NCBI RefSeq assembly: GCF_013426915.1
Contig: NZ_AP023182.1
Location: 372,001 to 436,000, forward strand
Length of the DNA stretch: 64,000 nt
From: Paraburkholderia sp. PGU19
Lineage (GTDB): Bacteria > Pseudomonadota > Gammaproteobacteria > Burkholderiales > Burkholderiaceae
Direction: 5' to 3'
In this document: positions 16,637 to 25,395 of the stretch, one piece after another
Layout of the letters: every line of letters starts with the position of its first letter
Position numbering within the stretch: position 1 is the stretch's first letter
Made by a program: the position numbers and the translations under genes
The notes under the pieces: model-generated
Database searches by the model: none
What the model saw: only the letters and a program-made list of their open reading frames with translations
Told to the model about the DNA's origin: nothing

Positions 16637-17782
16637 ATGCACAGTCGGCAAAGGTCTGCTGGGTGCGCCGTGTCGATCCGGCGCGTGCGTCCTGTCCACG
16701 CCCTCCGGGGTATTTTTTTCCTGTTTGCCACAGCGACAGGCACGGTCCATGCCGACCAAGGGCCTGCGAACGATCAGGAATCCGCGCAAGCGCAGCGGCC
16801 AGCAAAAGCGCCATCGCCGTGGATACTGTTGCCGACGTTCTCGAACAACCCCAAGCTCGGCACCTCAGGCGGCGCACTAGTCGGTTACGCCCGAAAGTTC
16901 GATCCGGAATCACAGGTGTCAATGTTCGGCGTGAGTGCACAGTACACGTCGACGAATTCCGTGACCGCGGCAATTTTCGCGCGAACCTCGTTCGATCAAG
17001 ACCGGCATCGACTGTCGGTACTTGCAGTGGGTGGGTTGATCAAGAACGATTACGACAACTTCCTTGGAACCGGGACTCCGCTGAAGTCGGAAGACCACAT
17101 ACGGGCCTTTGTGGGACGTTATTTATACCGCATTAAAGGTGACTGGTTCATCGGCGCACAGACAATTTTCACCAACTATCAGATCGTCGGGCAGACAGCG
17201 CTCGACGATGACCTGCTCAGCGTTCTCGGGCTGACCGGGTTCAAGGCGGGCGGCGTCGGCCTCGTTCTCAATCATGATTCGCGGGATATCGTGGACGCGC
17301 CGAAGCGCGGGTGGTACTTAAACCTGAACAATATCGCCTATCGTCAGGCCCTTGAAGGCAGCAACAATTTCAGCGTGTACCGAGCCGACTACAGGCAGTT
17401 CTGGAGCCATGGCGACGGCAATGTGTTTGCAGTGCGACAGAGCAACCAGTGGACAGCTAACGCGCCCCCAGGCGCCTATGCTCCCGTGGTACTGCGCGGG
17501 TACACCATGGGTGAGTATCTCGGGAAGTACATGTCGTCCTTTGAAGTCGAGGAGCGCCTTCGCCTGGCAGAACGCTGGACGGCCACGCTTTTTGCTGGTG
17601 TGGCATGTCTGTACGGCTCGAACCGTGGCGGATGCACCGATTCTGCGAACCGTTTCCCGAGCGCGGGTGCTGGGGTTCAATACATCCTCAAACCCGCGCA
17701 GGGTATTGTCGCAAACATGGAGTTCGCGACCGGCAAGGATGGCAACAGGGCTGTGCTTTTCAAGATGGGATACGCCTGGTAA
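16637..17782 (+). CDS. BamA/TamA-superfamily outer-membrane barrel (surface antigen D15 type), without POTRA domains
   Basis: 381 residues from ATG 16637 (GAGAGG upstream). A signal peptide covers about residues 1-40 (VHALRGIFFLFATATGTVHA). The rest is beta-strand sequence of the Omp85 C-terminal barrel: PTFSNNPKLGTSGGALVGY at the start, LVLNHDSRDIVDAPKRGW, an FAVRQ strand, VLRGYTMGEYLGKY (the conserved lid-loop VRGY/F-like motif in an LRGYTMG form), and a final strand ending in aromatic W. There is no room for POTRA domains, so it is a barrel-only member. These may be lipases' relatives or porin-like; function unknown. Confidence 0.75.
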   Translation: MHSRQRSAGCAVSIRRVRPVHALRGIFFLFATATGTVHADQGPANDQESAQAQRPAKAPSPWILLPTFSNNPKLGTSGGALVGYARKFDPESQVSMFGVSAQYTSTNSVTAAIFARTSFDQDRHRLSVLAVGGLIKNDYDNFLGTGTPLKSEDHIRAFVGRYLYRIKGDWFIGAQTIFTNYQIVGQTALDDDLLSVLGLTGFKAGGVGLVLNHDSRDIVDAPKRGWYLNLNNIAYRQALEGSNNFSVYRADYRQFWSHGDGNVFAVRQSNQWTANAPPGAYAPVVLRGYTMGEYLGKYMSSFEVEERLRLAERWTATLFAGVACLYGSNRGGCTDSANRFPSAGAGVQYILKPAQGIVANMEFATGKDGNRAVLFKMGYAW

Positions 17783-17905
17783 TAAGACTTCTGCCAGCCA
17801 GCCTCATTCCTCTGCCTCCAACGCGTTTTTCGTGAAGGGTGAGAAGCGATGTCCGATTACGGATGTTGAGCGGCCAATCATCGACACGATGCGTACGTCT
17901 CTTCG

Positions 17906-18030
17906 TGGCCGAACCCGGAAATACGAGGTCACCCCGACCACCGCGATCCGATTGAAAGCCAAACTTCCGTAGTCGACCCCTCGCCGCCGCTCGGCACCCG
18001 AGGATTTGAATGGCGCTTCTTGAATAACTG
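17906..18030. repeat. Dispersed repeat, distal half (copy 1)
   Basis: From TGGCCGAACCCGGAAATACG to about 18030 this matches 21202-21330 closely, in the same orientation: GAGGTCACC, CACCGCGATCC, TTGAAAGCCAAACTTCCGTAG and onward, with scattered changes. It lies between the barrel gene and the small membrane gene, in an interval (17783-18241) with no other content. In the reverse direction the repeat reads as open frame, so it may derive from an old coding element. Confidence 0.75.
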
Positions 18031-18241
18031 CCGTTGCAGCGGTTGCTGGTAGATGCCTTTATCCGCCTTGGTCACCATTGCTCAGGATTGTGCCTTGACG
18101 ACACTTACTACCTATGTGCGCTCGCTGGGTTCATGATGCAAGTCGTGAAGGGGTCGCATGTCTAGTTCGAGTGATAGCAACCAAACCCGGTACTCAAAAA
18201 TCAAAACACAATGAGAACCTCCCTAAGGTCGGTGACAGCCG

Positions 18242-18457
18242 TTAGTGCAGCAGCGTCGTGAGCCGCCAGACGAGAATCAGGAACGAACAAAGGAAGCCAA
18301 CGATGGCACCAGCAAGCGCGGGATCAAATACCATATGCTGTCGGCCGTGGTCTTCGGCAAAATGTCCGGCCACGGAAGGTCCACGCTGTACGAACAGCGG
18401 CAACGCTATCAAACTGAACAGCACGAATACAATCGAAAAAGTTAGTGTGTACTCCAT
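18242..18457 (-). CDS. Small two-span membrane protein
   Basis: 71 residues from ATG 18457 with a GGAG site. Two hydrophobic helices, about 3-24 (YTLTFSIVFVLFSLIALPLF) and 48-68 (GAIVGFLCSFLILVWRL), are joined by a charged loop with HFAEDHGRQH. No family is recognised. It is alone on the minus strand, between repeat copies and upstream of the radical SAM cassette. Confidence 0.65.
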   Translation of the reverse strand: MEYTLTFSIVFVLFSLIALPLFVQRGPSVAGHFAEDHGRQHMVFDPALAGAIVGFLCSFLILVWRLTTLLH

Positions 18458-19254
18458 GATACTGATCTCCTGCGTTCTCAAAAGAGACAGGTGATGCCCT
18501 GCCGTTTTCAGTTTAGGAATCTTTCCGACGCGCGGTATGTGGTGTGCTGACGCATGTTGACGCTCTATTCTAATAAAGTGCCGGCTTTCGCTTCCGCGCG
18601 AAACAACCCGAGCTTTGCCCCGATCTGGCTTCGTCGGCGAAACGGCTGCGGCCATGCCCAACCAACCGAACCATGGTCGCGGAGTGTCTGATGTTCAGTT
18701 GTGCGGCTCAAATATGGTCAACGATTCATGAGGGGCCGTTCCTGATCAGCATGGAGACATGCGAATGGAGGAGTCGGGACGCCAGCCAAAGTCCGAAACT
18801 CGCCGAGAGCACCAGTTCAATGAAGGCTCAGGAGAACCGTCGTTGAAATCTTCAACGGCGGATTTCGGGCGGCTTCTGTGGATGAGTGCAGTCGGCCAGC
18901 TTCTGCCGCTCGCCTGAGTCGTGCGGCGGTGGTTAGAACGGCTGGTTCGCTCCGGAAGCCGCCGGCTCTTGAATGCGCCCATGTGAGGACTGTCGTTGCT
19001 TGCCTCTTCATGGCCCGAACGCCGCCGAATGTTCGTGACTGTGATTCGGCTGGTCGATTGTCGCAATAGGATTGGCCATCGTTTCACACAGGACCGTCGC
19101 TACGCAACAGCAACGACACACGGCAAAGCTTGACTCAGAGTATGGCAGCCTGATCGACGATTGTTGCTTGCGACGCATTGGCAAACGAAATGGCCCCGTA
19201 TTCTCCCTTCCGTTTACCTATACTCAGGACCGCGGTCGCACACCGGAGGGAGTC
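18458..19254. other. Intergenic, 0.8 kb, upstream of the radical SAM gene
   Basis: It holds the proximal-half repeat copy (18753-18800) and the upstream region of the radical SAM gene. I looked for a short precursor-peptide gene with a ribosome site on either strand and did not find one I can defend. Confidence 0.4.
18753..18800. repeat. Dispersed repeat, proximal half (copy 2), 48 bp exact
   Basis: 48 bases from GGAGACATGCGAATGGAGGA to GTCCGAAACT are identical to 21155-21202, in the same orientation. Similarity ends at once on both sides. At the downstream copy this segment joins directly to the part that is also found at 17906-18030. Confidence 0.85.
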
Positions 19255-20184
19255 ATGCAAGGTAATGCCGCAACTGCCAGAGGCGAGCTGTCTTTCCTGT
19301 GGCTGGAAATCACCTCGCGCTGCAACCTAGAATGCGCGCACTGCTACGCGGACGCGGGGCCCGGTGAACCGCTGCAAGGCACGCTTGTGCTCGCCGACTG
19401 GCAGGTCGTCATACGTGACGCGGCGGCGCTCGGGTGCAGGTGTCTGCAGTTCATCGGCGGCGAGCCGACCTTGCATCCTGATCTCCTCGCGATGATCGAA
19501 ACCGCCTCCGCGCACGGATATGCATTCATCGAGGTCTACACCAACGCAACCGGCCTGAGCGAGCGGATGGTCACCGCCTTCGCGGAGCATCGCGTGCATG
19601 TTGCAACATCGTTTTACTCCGACGATCCGCGTGTTCATGACGGCATGACCGGGCGCGCTGGCAGCTTTGCGAAGACCACGCGGACCATCAGGCGGATAGC
19701 GGAAGCTGGACTGCCCGTGCGGGCGGGCATTATCGAGGGCGACGCGAATCGCGGGCATGCGCAGGGCGCTGCGCGTCAGTTGCGCGCGCTCGGCGTGACG
19801 GAATACGGCATCGATGAGGTAAGGCCAGTTGGACGCGGCGCGCACGCTTCTGATCAGTCATCCAGATTCGACGCACTGTGCGGTCAATGTTCGAAAGGGC
19901 GGGTTTGCGTGACTGCGCGCGGCGATGTCTATCCATGTGTCTTCTCCCGCGCTTTTCCGCTCGGCAGGATCGAACAAGGACTGGCAAACCTGCTACGCGG
20001 GCAGCCGCTGGTTGAGTTCCGTGCTGCCCAACGGCGCTTCGAGGAAGCGCGCGCCCCAACGAGGCTGGATGATCACGAGTGCCGTCCGACCTGCTCGCCG
20101 GGCGATCTGTTCTGCACGCCCATGAACGGCTGCATGCCCCAGTTGGCGCCGAATCGCCCTCCCGGGTCCCGACGGAATGAATAA
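19255..20184 (+). CDS. Radical SAM/SPASM enzyme
   Basis: 309 residues from ATG 19255, with GGAGGGA upstream. The SAM-binding 4Fe-4S motif is C23-x3-C27-x2-C30 (SRCNLECAHCYADAG). Then come the GGE motif QFIGGEPTLHPD and late-barrel strands such as VEVYTN-like EVYTNATG and ATSFYSDDPRVHDGMTG. The C-terminus has eight cysteines (209, 212, 218, 228, 276, 280, 287, 293), the arrangement of a SPASM domain holding auxiliary clusters. Such enzymes modify peptides or prime cofactors. The wording around FIGGEPT and SYYSD/VRPFGRG-like VRPVGRGAH is close, from memory, to actinobacterial FxsB-type maturases. Ends three bases before the next gene; no precursor peptide seen. Confidence 0.85.
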   Translation: MQGNAATARGELSFLWLEITSRCNLECAHCYADAGPGEPLQGTLVLADWQVVIRDAAALGCRCLQFIGGEPTLHPDLLAMIETASAHGYAFIEVYTNATGLSERMVTAFAEHRVHVATSFYSDDPRVHDGMTGRAGSFAKTTRTIRRIAEAGLPVRAGIIEGDANRGHAQGAARQLRALGVTEYGIDEVRPVGRGAHASDQSSRFDALCGQCSKGRVCVTARGDVYPCVFSRAFPLGRIEQGLANLLRGQPLVEFRAAQRRFEEARAPTRLDDHECRPTCSPGDLFCTPMNGCMPQLAPNRPPGSRRNE

Positions 20185-20187
20185 CCG

Positions 20188-21036
20188 ATGAGCGCGCGCG
20201 TGACTTTTCAGCGCCTACTTTGCATTCTGCGCGGCGCCGTACTTATGGCGCTGCTGCTCGCGGGCGGCTTCGTGCTCACTGCAGTGCAAGAAGCCTTGGC
20301 GCGTGCGCCAGCCACCAACCATACGGTCCACCATAAATCGCACGAACCAATGGGGCGCAATGCGGCAGCGCCACAGCAAGCGTCCGCTCCAAGCCAAGCA
20401 GACATGCTCGCTCGCGAACGCCTCGACTTCGACAAGGCCAAGACCGCATTCGACCAGAGCATCGAAAACCAGAAGATGGAGCTGGAGCGGAAGAAACTCG
20501 CCAACGACAACGCACGCATCGATCTCGATGAATCGAAAAACTGGTGGGCGGCTGCATCCACCATCGTGCCGTTACTGGGCGTGCTCGCGACGCTCGCATT
20601 CAGCATCTATAGTTTCAGGAAGCAGCAGGCGATGCAGATAGAGTCGCAAAACGAAACGGCGCGGCTCAACTTCGAAATCAAGGCAGCCGAAATCGCCTTC
20701 GAAGGCAAAAGCGCCTATGCCGTGGAAAACCGCGGACGCGCACTGCGGCAGATATTTTCCGATCGCTTACGCACCGATTTTCTGACCAACTTCAACCCGG
20801 ATGAGTTCGGCGGCGATGCCGAGCCCGCGACGCAAAAAATGACTTTGCTCGATTTGCTGGCGAAATATCCGAACCAGCGCACCGAGATTCTGACTAACTG
20901 GTCAAATCTGTTTCCTGGGGACAGGTCGTGGTTGGCGCGCGTGCCGGGCGCGCCACCAAGGAGCGCACCGCCACAGGGACCAGCGGCGCAGGGTAGCGGA
21001 ACTGGCGCGCCGCAGGGACCGGGTGCACAGCCGTAA
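20188..21036 (+). CDS. Membrane-anchored coiled-coil protein, partner of the radical SAM gene
   Basis: 282 residues, starting three bases after the radical SAM stop. A hydrophobic helix at about 11-33 (signal anchor) is followed by a 40-residue polar, alanine/glutamine-rich linker. A predicted coiled coil (about 73-117; ERLDFDKAKTAFDQSIENQK) comes next, then a second membrane span at about 121-142 (TIVPLLGVLATLAFSIYSF). A cytoplasmic helical domain (about 145-245) and a Pro/Gly/Gln-rich tail complete it. No family is recognised. The tight linkage suggests it works with the SPASM enzyme, perhaps as a scaffold or substrate holder. That is inference. Confidence 0.7.
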   Translation: MSARVTFQRLLCILRGAVLMALLLAGGFVLTAVQEALARAPATNHTVHHKSHEPMGRNAAAPQQASAPSQADMLARERLDFDKAKTAFDQSIENQKMELERKKLANDNARIDLDESKNWWAAASTIVPLLGVLATLAFSIYSFRKQQAMQIESQNETARLNFEIKAAEIAFEGKSAYAVENRGRALRQIFSDRLRTDFLTNFNPDEFGGDAEPATQKMTLLDLLAKYPNQRTEILTNWSNLFPGDRSWLARVPGAPPRSAPPQGPAAQGSGTGAPQGPGAQP

Positions 21037-21154
21037 CGATCAGGCCTGCTCCGTAATTCGGCAAAAAACATTGCGTGCATCGGGCCGGTTCCCGGCGCCC
21101 GTCGAATGAATAATCGCCGCCAGTTGCGCGGTGGACGTCGGAAGAACCCCAGCT

Positions 21155-21330
21155 GGAGACATGCGAATGGAGGAGTCGGGACGCCAGCCAAAGTCCGAAA
21201 CTGGCCGAACCCGGAAATGCGAGGTCACCTCGAACACCGCGATCCCTGGTTGAAAGCCAAACTTCCGTAGACGACCCGTTGCTGCCGGTCGAGCAGTTGA
21301 AATTTCAAGGGCAGGTACTTGAGTGAGCCG
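21155..21330. repeat. Dispersed repeat, complete copy (copy 3)
   Basis: 21155-21202 equals the 48-base word at 18753-18800, and 21202-21330 matches 17906-18030. This copy is therefore the full unit, of which the other two are halves. It sits 118 bases after the end of the radical SAM cassette. On the minus strand it reads as open frame with phrases such as FGFQPGIAVFEVTSHFR and VSDFGWRPDSSIRMSP. It may be a piece of a decayed gene that spread as a repeat. Confidence 0.8.
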
Positions 21331-21600
21331 GACATTCCCCTCCATCACTCGAGGTCAAATCATCGGCCGTTCCGGACATCCGACTCTCCGATACTGCGAA
21401 TGTCCCCTCTCGTGCGGGGTCAACTTTTCGCCGCGACGTATAGTAACCCGCTCTGATACACGAGAGGATCAAAGCGTGCCGGGGACAACCGTTTTGCACA
21501 CGCTCATCCCACGGCTTCATCATGGTTTCCCGGATATGGCGCCGACCATCCGTTGAGACGCCCTGGAATTCCCTCGCGTGTGAAACCCGCTGAAACATGA

Positions 21601-22023
21601 TCAGGAAACTGGCCGCAAATAATGAATCATCGCGTTAAACGGCAAGCGATCGCCGTACGTGTAGAAGAAGAGCCATTTCCCTCTGTAAGAAAAATAGGCC
21701 CGGTAACACGGCCTGTCTCCGCGGCTTGCCTGAGCCTCCGAACAATGGAACCAATGCATTTCGTTATCCAGTTCGGCGAGTGTGTAGTGCTCGTGCGGTA
21801 CTTCGGCAACACTGAGCGCCTCGAATGCCGGCGCGTGACTCACAAATCCGCCCGGAAGCGCGACGTTCACTTGACCATGGACCCGGCTCGCGTAGACCCT
21901 TTGATCATCGGACGGAATCTTGTCTGTGGCGCAACCATGCGGAATTTCCGCAAGCTGCAAGCCACCTCCGAACCATGACGGTGCAATGTTTCCGGTGGCA
22001 GCTGATAGATGAACGGTCCGCAT
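21601..22023 (-). CDS. Hypothetical protein, 140 residues
   Basis: ATG 22023 follows a GGAG site. The N-terminal part (1-45) is non-descript. Then come polar strands and the stretch HEHYTLAELDNEMHWFHCSE and a C-terminal GKWLFFYTYGDRLPFNAMIHYL. No signal peptide or membrane span. I do not recognise the family. It stands alone, divergent from a weak rightward frame. Third-position GC and a good start make it a likely real gene. Confidence 0.6.
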   Translation of the reverse strand: MRTVHLSAATGNIAPSWFGGGLQLAEIPHGCATDKIPSDDQRVYASRVHGQVNVALPGGFVSHAPAFEALSVAEVPHEHYTLAELDNEMHWFHCSEAQASRGDRPCYRAYFSYRGKWLFFYTYGDRLPFNAMIHYLRPVS

Positions 22024-22147
22024 TTTGCAATCTCCGAGAAACTTTTCGTAAGCACAATGCAATGATAAGACTGCCGGGCGAACGCATACGTGACATGCTG
22101 ACGCAGCGTGAGTCTTCACTCTAATCCGACCGGAAAGCGCAAGGCCG

Positions 22148-22531
22148 GTGGTACCCGTTGCGCTATCCCACCCAAGCGGCCCGCTTGGAGACATCGATAG
22201 CTTGCTGCACGAGATCGGCAAGCTTGGCGCGTCGCAAATCGGCATTGTGCTCAAGATCGAAACGCGAAAGTTGCATTTTCTCGCCTGCCAGACCGGGTCA
22301 AGAGAGGGATACCTTCACGTGCCGAGGGCTAGCGACGCGGCAGTGAGCAGCCGTACCGGGTGCGTGATGCTGAACAAGGGGCCCCACATTCGAGAAGCGC
22401 TTCGAATCCTTACGGACGTGATCAATGAATTGAGGAACACCACTCCAAAAAGACCGCTCGTCTACGAAGTTGAGGGTTGCAAGCCAGGCGATCTGCGCAC
22501 GAGAGCCTGGAGGGCGGATCCGCTGCGTTAG
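22148..22531 (+). CDS. Possible small protein, 127 residues
   Basis: A rightward frame from GTG 22148 with fairly normal codon use. A plausible helix is SLLHEIGKLGASQIGIVLKI, and a C-terminal helix is IREALRILTDVINELR. There is no ribosome site at the GTG; a later start is possible. No family recognised. Could be a real lineage-specific gene or chance. Confidence 0.35.
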   Translation: MVPVALSHPSGPLGDIDSLLHEIGKLGASQIGIVLKIETRKLHFLACQTGSREGYLHVPRASDAAVSSRTGCVMLNKGPHIREALRILTDVINELRNTTPKRPLVYEVEGCKPGDLRTRAWRADPLR

Positions 22532-22837
22532 GAAACGGGTCCAACAACTTCCCGGAACGGGCTACATTAAAACTGATAAATACGGCTGCACATGAGCACG
22601 CACGCAAAAGCCGCACTGCGCGCTGATGAAAACCAGAGACACCGCGATGGAGATACTGGCAATCATCCCAACAGCGCCCACGCAATTAAGCGTTCATTGG
22701 CGACGCTGCGTCGCTTACATAAATCTTACAATCATCGTTATGATCGACACATCACCTCAACCGGATCTTCGACGATTTTCAGGCACATAGAACCACACAG
22801 GATCGGGGCGAGACTCACCACACGTATGGAGGCAGCA

Positions 22838-23077
22838 ATGCTCAAACATCGCGACGAAACGCATCTGGACGTGGTAAGCAGTCGGACTCACGGGAAGGCA
22901 TCGCAAGTGGAATTGGCATTGATCATGGAGGAGCGGCTGGTAAATCAGAAAACCGGAGCCCCTCGATTCAAACGCGCAGCAGGCCGGGACCAATCATGCG
23001 TTGCACTCGAAGCCGTTCAACAACAATCGGAACAATGTTCGCCCCGGGACCTGACCGGAGCAAAGTTCCTTACCTGA
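22838..23077 (+). CDS. Hypothetical small protein, 79 residues
   Basis: ATG 22838 is preceded by GGAGG (22828-22832) at good spacing. The protein is charged and soluble (HGKASQVELALIMEERLVNQ helix). No family recognised. The frame continues upstream to 22592, but those codons look random. A hairpin overlaps its stop codon. The downstream gene is a universal stress protein on the same strand. Confidence 0.45.
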   Translation: MLKHRDETHLDVVSSRTHGKASQVELALIMEERLVNQKTGAPRFKRAAGRDQSCVALEAVQQQSEQCSPRDLTGAKFLT

Positions 23078-23112
23078 CCTCACCATCTGACGTAATGTGA
23101 AGTGAAGTCAGG
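23073..23112. terminator. Hairpin overlapping the stop of the preceding small gene
   Basis: CCTGAC-C-TCAC (23073-23083) pairs with GTGA-A-GTCAGG (23102-23112): ten pairs with one mismatch and an 18-base loop. The first arm contains the TGA stop of the 79-residue frame. No T-run follows. Weak terminator candidate. Confidence 0.3.
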
Positions 23113-23211
23113 CCGACGCTTCGGCAATCGGCTGGTCGCGCCCGACCCGACGACTTCCGCATGTTGCCTGTCGATGGGATATCAAGGACGCTGACATTGG
23201 AGATGTGTGCG

Positions 23212-23676
23212 ATGTACAGGACCATTCTTGTTGCCGTCGACGGAAGCGGGTCGTCTAGACTGGCGCTCAGGGAAGCCGTGCGCCTCGCCGCCTCGGCCCA
23301 TGGCGTCGTGCATGCAGTTCACGTCGTGCATGATGCACCCATTTTCTCGCACCCCGAACGTGATCTGGCTGAATTCGTGGACGCCATGCGAAGGGAAGGA
23401 AGATCGGCGCTCGTTGAAGCAGCGCAGGCCTGCGCCGCGGCTGGCGTGGAGTGTCACGCCGAGCTGCTTGAACCAGCCGCCTTGTCGGACGATGTCGCCT
23501 CCATTGTCGAGTGCCAGGCGGATCGCCTTCATGCGGACCTCGTTGTAATGGGTACGCACGGGCGCAGGGGCGTGAGACGTCTGGTGCTCGGCAGTGTCGC
23601 GGAACGTTTCCTGCGACTTTCGAAGCGTCCTGTACTACTGATGCGTGACGACGAGAGTCAACAAGCCGCAACTTGA
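23212..23676 (+). CDS. Universal stress protein (UspA family, ATP-binding type)
   Basis: 154 residues with the full Usp fold. It starts [26 protein letters not shown] and ends with the ATP-loop G-x2-G-x9-G-S in [19 protein letters not shown], then [16 protein letters not shown] stretch precedes ATG 23212. These cytoplasmic proteins bind ATP and are induced in stress or stationary phase. Alone, with small stress-type genes around it. Confidence 0.88.
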   Translation: MYRTILVAVDGSGSSRLALREAVRLAASAHGVVHAVHVVHDAPIFSHPERDLAEFVDAMRREGRSALVEAAQACAAAGVECHAELLEPAALSDDVASIVECQADRLHADLVVMGTHGRRGVRRLVLGSVAERFLRLSKRPVLLMRDDESQQAAT

Positions 23677-23804
23677 AATTGAAGCGTCATTTTCGCTCGC
23701 TCCGTCCGCCGCCGCGAGCCCACCCGACTCGACCGTGTCGATCATGCGGTTCTACAGACTGATTCAGTATCTGCCCAATCGGGCAGAACCAGATCCGTCT
23801 GCTT

Positions 23805-24115
23805 CTATCTCGTGCCGGGCGTGACGGAAATGGCAATGGCTTCGGTATAACCCCCTCGACGTGATCCCCCCTTTCGGATATTTTTCAGTCGGTCGGGATT
23901 TTCGACGTTGATGTCAACGTCGCTGCCTGCACGACCTTTTAACGTAATGCTTCTCGCCTTGGGATCAACGGACACGACGTCCGCCATGACTGTCACCGCG
24001 CGGCCGATGGTGCCGCTTGGCTTCGCCCCGGAAGCCGCACGCTCCTGGATCAGGCGTTGTGTGCGGGAACGCGACCCACCCGCTTTTGCAAGACTCACCG
24101 ATATCGCATTTCGCT
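23805..24115 (-). pseudogene. Truncated copy of the two-repeat periplasmic protein at 32571
   Basis: The minus-strand frame reads SRTQRLIQERAASGAKPSGTI, then GRAVTVMADVVSVDPKARSIT and IRKGGSRRGGYTEAIAISVTPG in shorter pieces. This matches the C-terminal half (from about residue 95) of the intact 195-residue protein at 32571-33158 almost throughout. The N-terminal half and signal peptide are missing: homology stops near 24110. Near the end, RKGGSRRGGYTEA replaces RKGDQVKVVYTEA. The DNA shows an added G and then a lost base that restore the frame. So this is a decayed paralogue, not an independent gene. Confidence 0.8.
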
Positions 24116-24215
24116 GCCGCTCCCGGCGAAATATCCGGGTCGAGGCCACTGCCCGACGACGTGACAAGATCGACCGGTACGGGCGCCGTGTTCGACGGGT
24201 CTGCGTCGTGCAGCC

Positions 24216-24527
24216 ATGGCAGACGACAACGCTGCGGGTATGAAAGGTGACGGGGTCGAAAAGATACTGCTTGAGAACGATAAGGTGCAGGTTCGTGAGG
24301 CGACGTGGAAACCTGGACAAATGCGGCCTGCTGAAGCCGTCGGCAACCGCGTCGTTCGCGTCACGAAGGGCGGCACGCTTTTAAGAATCTACTCAGATGG
24401 AAAAACGAAAGAAATCGTTTTCAAGGCCGGCGACGTGAAGTGGTTCGATGAATCAAATGGGTCGACCACGGCATATTCCATCAAGAACGTTGGCAACACC
24501 GAGGTTGTGCTTTCGCGGTTGTTCTGA
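24216..24527 (+). CDS. Small cupin-like protein, probably missing its signal peptide
   Basis: 103 residues with cupin strands (QVREATWKPGQ, RVTKGGTLLRIYSDGKTK, FKAGDVKWFDE, SIKNVGNTEVVLSRL). The ATG at 24216 has no ribosome site. The residues just before and after it (LRRAAMADDNA) look like the end of a signal peptide with an AMA cleavage site, so the real 5' end seems lost. This lies on the other side of the junction where the neighbouring leftward pseudogene also lost its 5' half. Likely non-functional or poorly expressed. A related exported cupin follows. Confidence 0.55.
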   Translation: MADDNAAGMKGDGVEKILLENDKVQVREATWKPGQMRPAEAVGNRVVRVTKGGTLLRIYSDGKTKEIVFKAGDVKWFDESNGSTTAYSIKNVGNTEVVLSRLF

Positions 24528-24740
24528 AATAGATTTAAGCGTGGCAATTGGCGGCCTGGGTGTGGTTCGCAATTCGAGTAATTTGAGCATTGACACAGCC
24601 CCCGCCCTTTGCCGTCATTCGACGTTGCCGAGACCACCACGTGACGAGGACGTGTTTAGAGCACATGCGCGAATCTCCGCCTTCTGTCGTAGCTTTGGCG
24701 GCATTCTCTGGCGAGTACTCTCTAGAACGGAGCGGATAAA

Positions 24741-25157
24741 TTGAAAACAACCACCTGTTTGGCTTTTGCAGTTCTCTACTTGGGCTCGGCTTTTTGCCTA
24801 CCTTGTGAGGCCCAAGAGTCGGGAACCGTCAAGCCTCAAATACTCCTTCAGCAAATTGTTGAGGGTATGCCGAGAGGCGAAAAACAGGAACTTCGCGTTT
24901 TGACGGCGAGTTTCAACCCCGGCGATAAAACCGTTTTTCATACACACAGGTTTCCGGTGACTGTCTACGTGCTGGAGGGTGCCTTCACTTTAGAGATGGA
25001 AGGCATGGTACCCGTCACCTTCACTCAAGGTCAGGCAATGGTGGAGCCACCGCACGTGAAAATGACAGGCTATAACCGCAGCAGTAGCAATTCTCTCCGT
25101 GTCGTTGTCTTTTACACCAGCGACCCGGACACGCCTTTTCTCGATCCATTGCATTGA
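24741..25157 (+). CDS. Exported cupin-domain protein
   Basis: 138 residues from a TTG start with GGAG before it. A signal peptide (about 1-24) reads TTCLAFAVLYLGSAFCLPC and ends at CEAQE. The cupin motifs are ASFNPGDKTVFHTHRFPVTVYV-like (histidines in HTHR), YVLEGAFTLEME and GQAMVEPPHVKMTGYN. Histidines and glutamate could bind a metal. Periplasmic, function unknown. The TTG start and lower GC than the neighbours suggest low expression or a transferred origin. Confidence 0.75.
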   Translation: MKTTTCLAFAVLYLGSAFCLPCEAQESGTVKPQILLQQIVEGMPRGEKQELRVLTASFNPGDKTVFHTHRFPVTVYVLEGAFTLEMEGMVPVTFTQGQAMVEPPHVKMTGYNRSSSNSLRVVVFYTSDPDTPFLDPLH

Positions 25158-25395
25158 TCTCGTCGGGAAGCACTACGACATGTGCGTGCCGCGGTCACTT
25201 GGCTTCGATTTTCGACAGCGACCGATCACTCGCCGGTAATCATCGACACGCGACAGTCCGCTGTCTGGGGCAGACCAGACGTCCGAATGCCCATTTGAAA
25301 GCGTGGTCGAGCGACCGAAGCTGGCCGTCCACTGCCCCGATGCGGTCCGCAGATCGAGGTAGGACGCGATCCCGCCACGGCGTGTGCTTTTCTCG

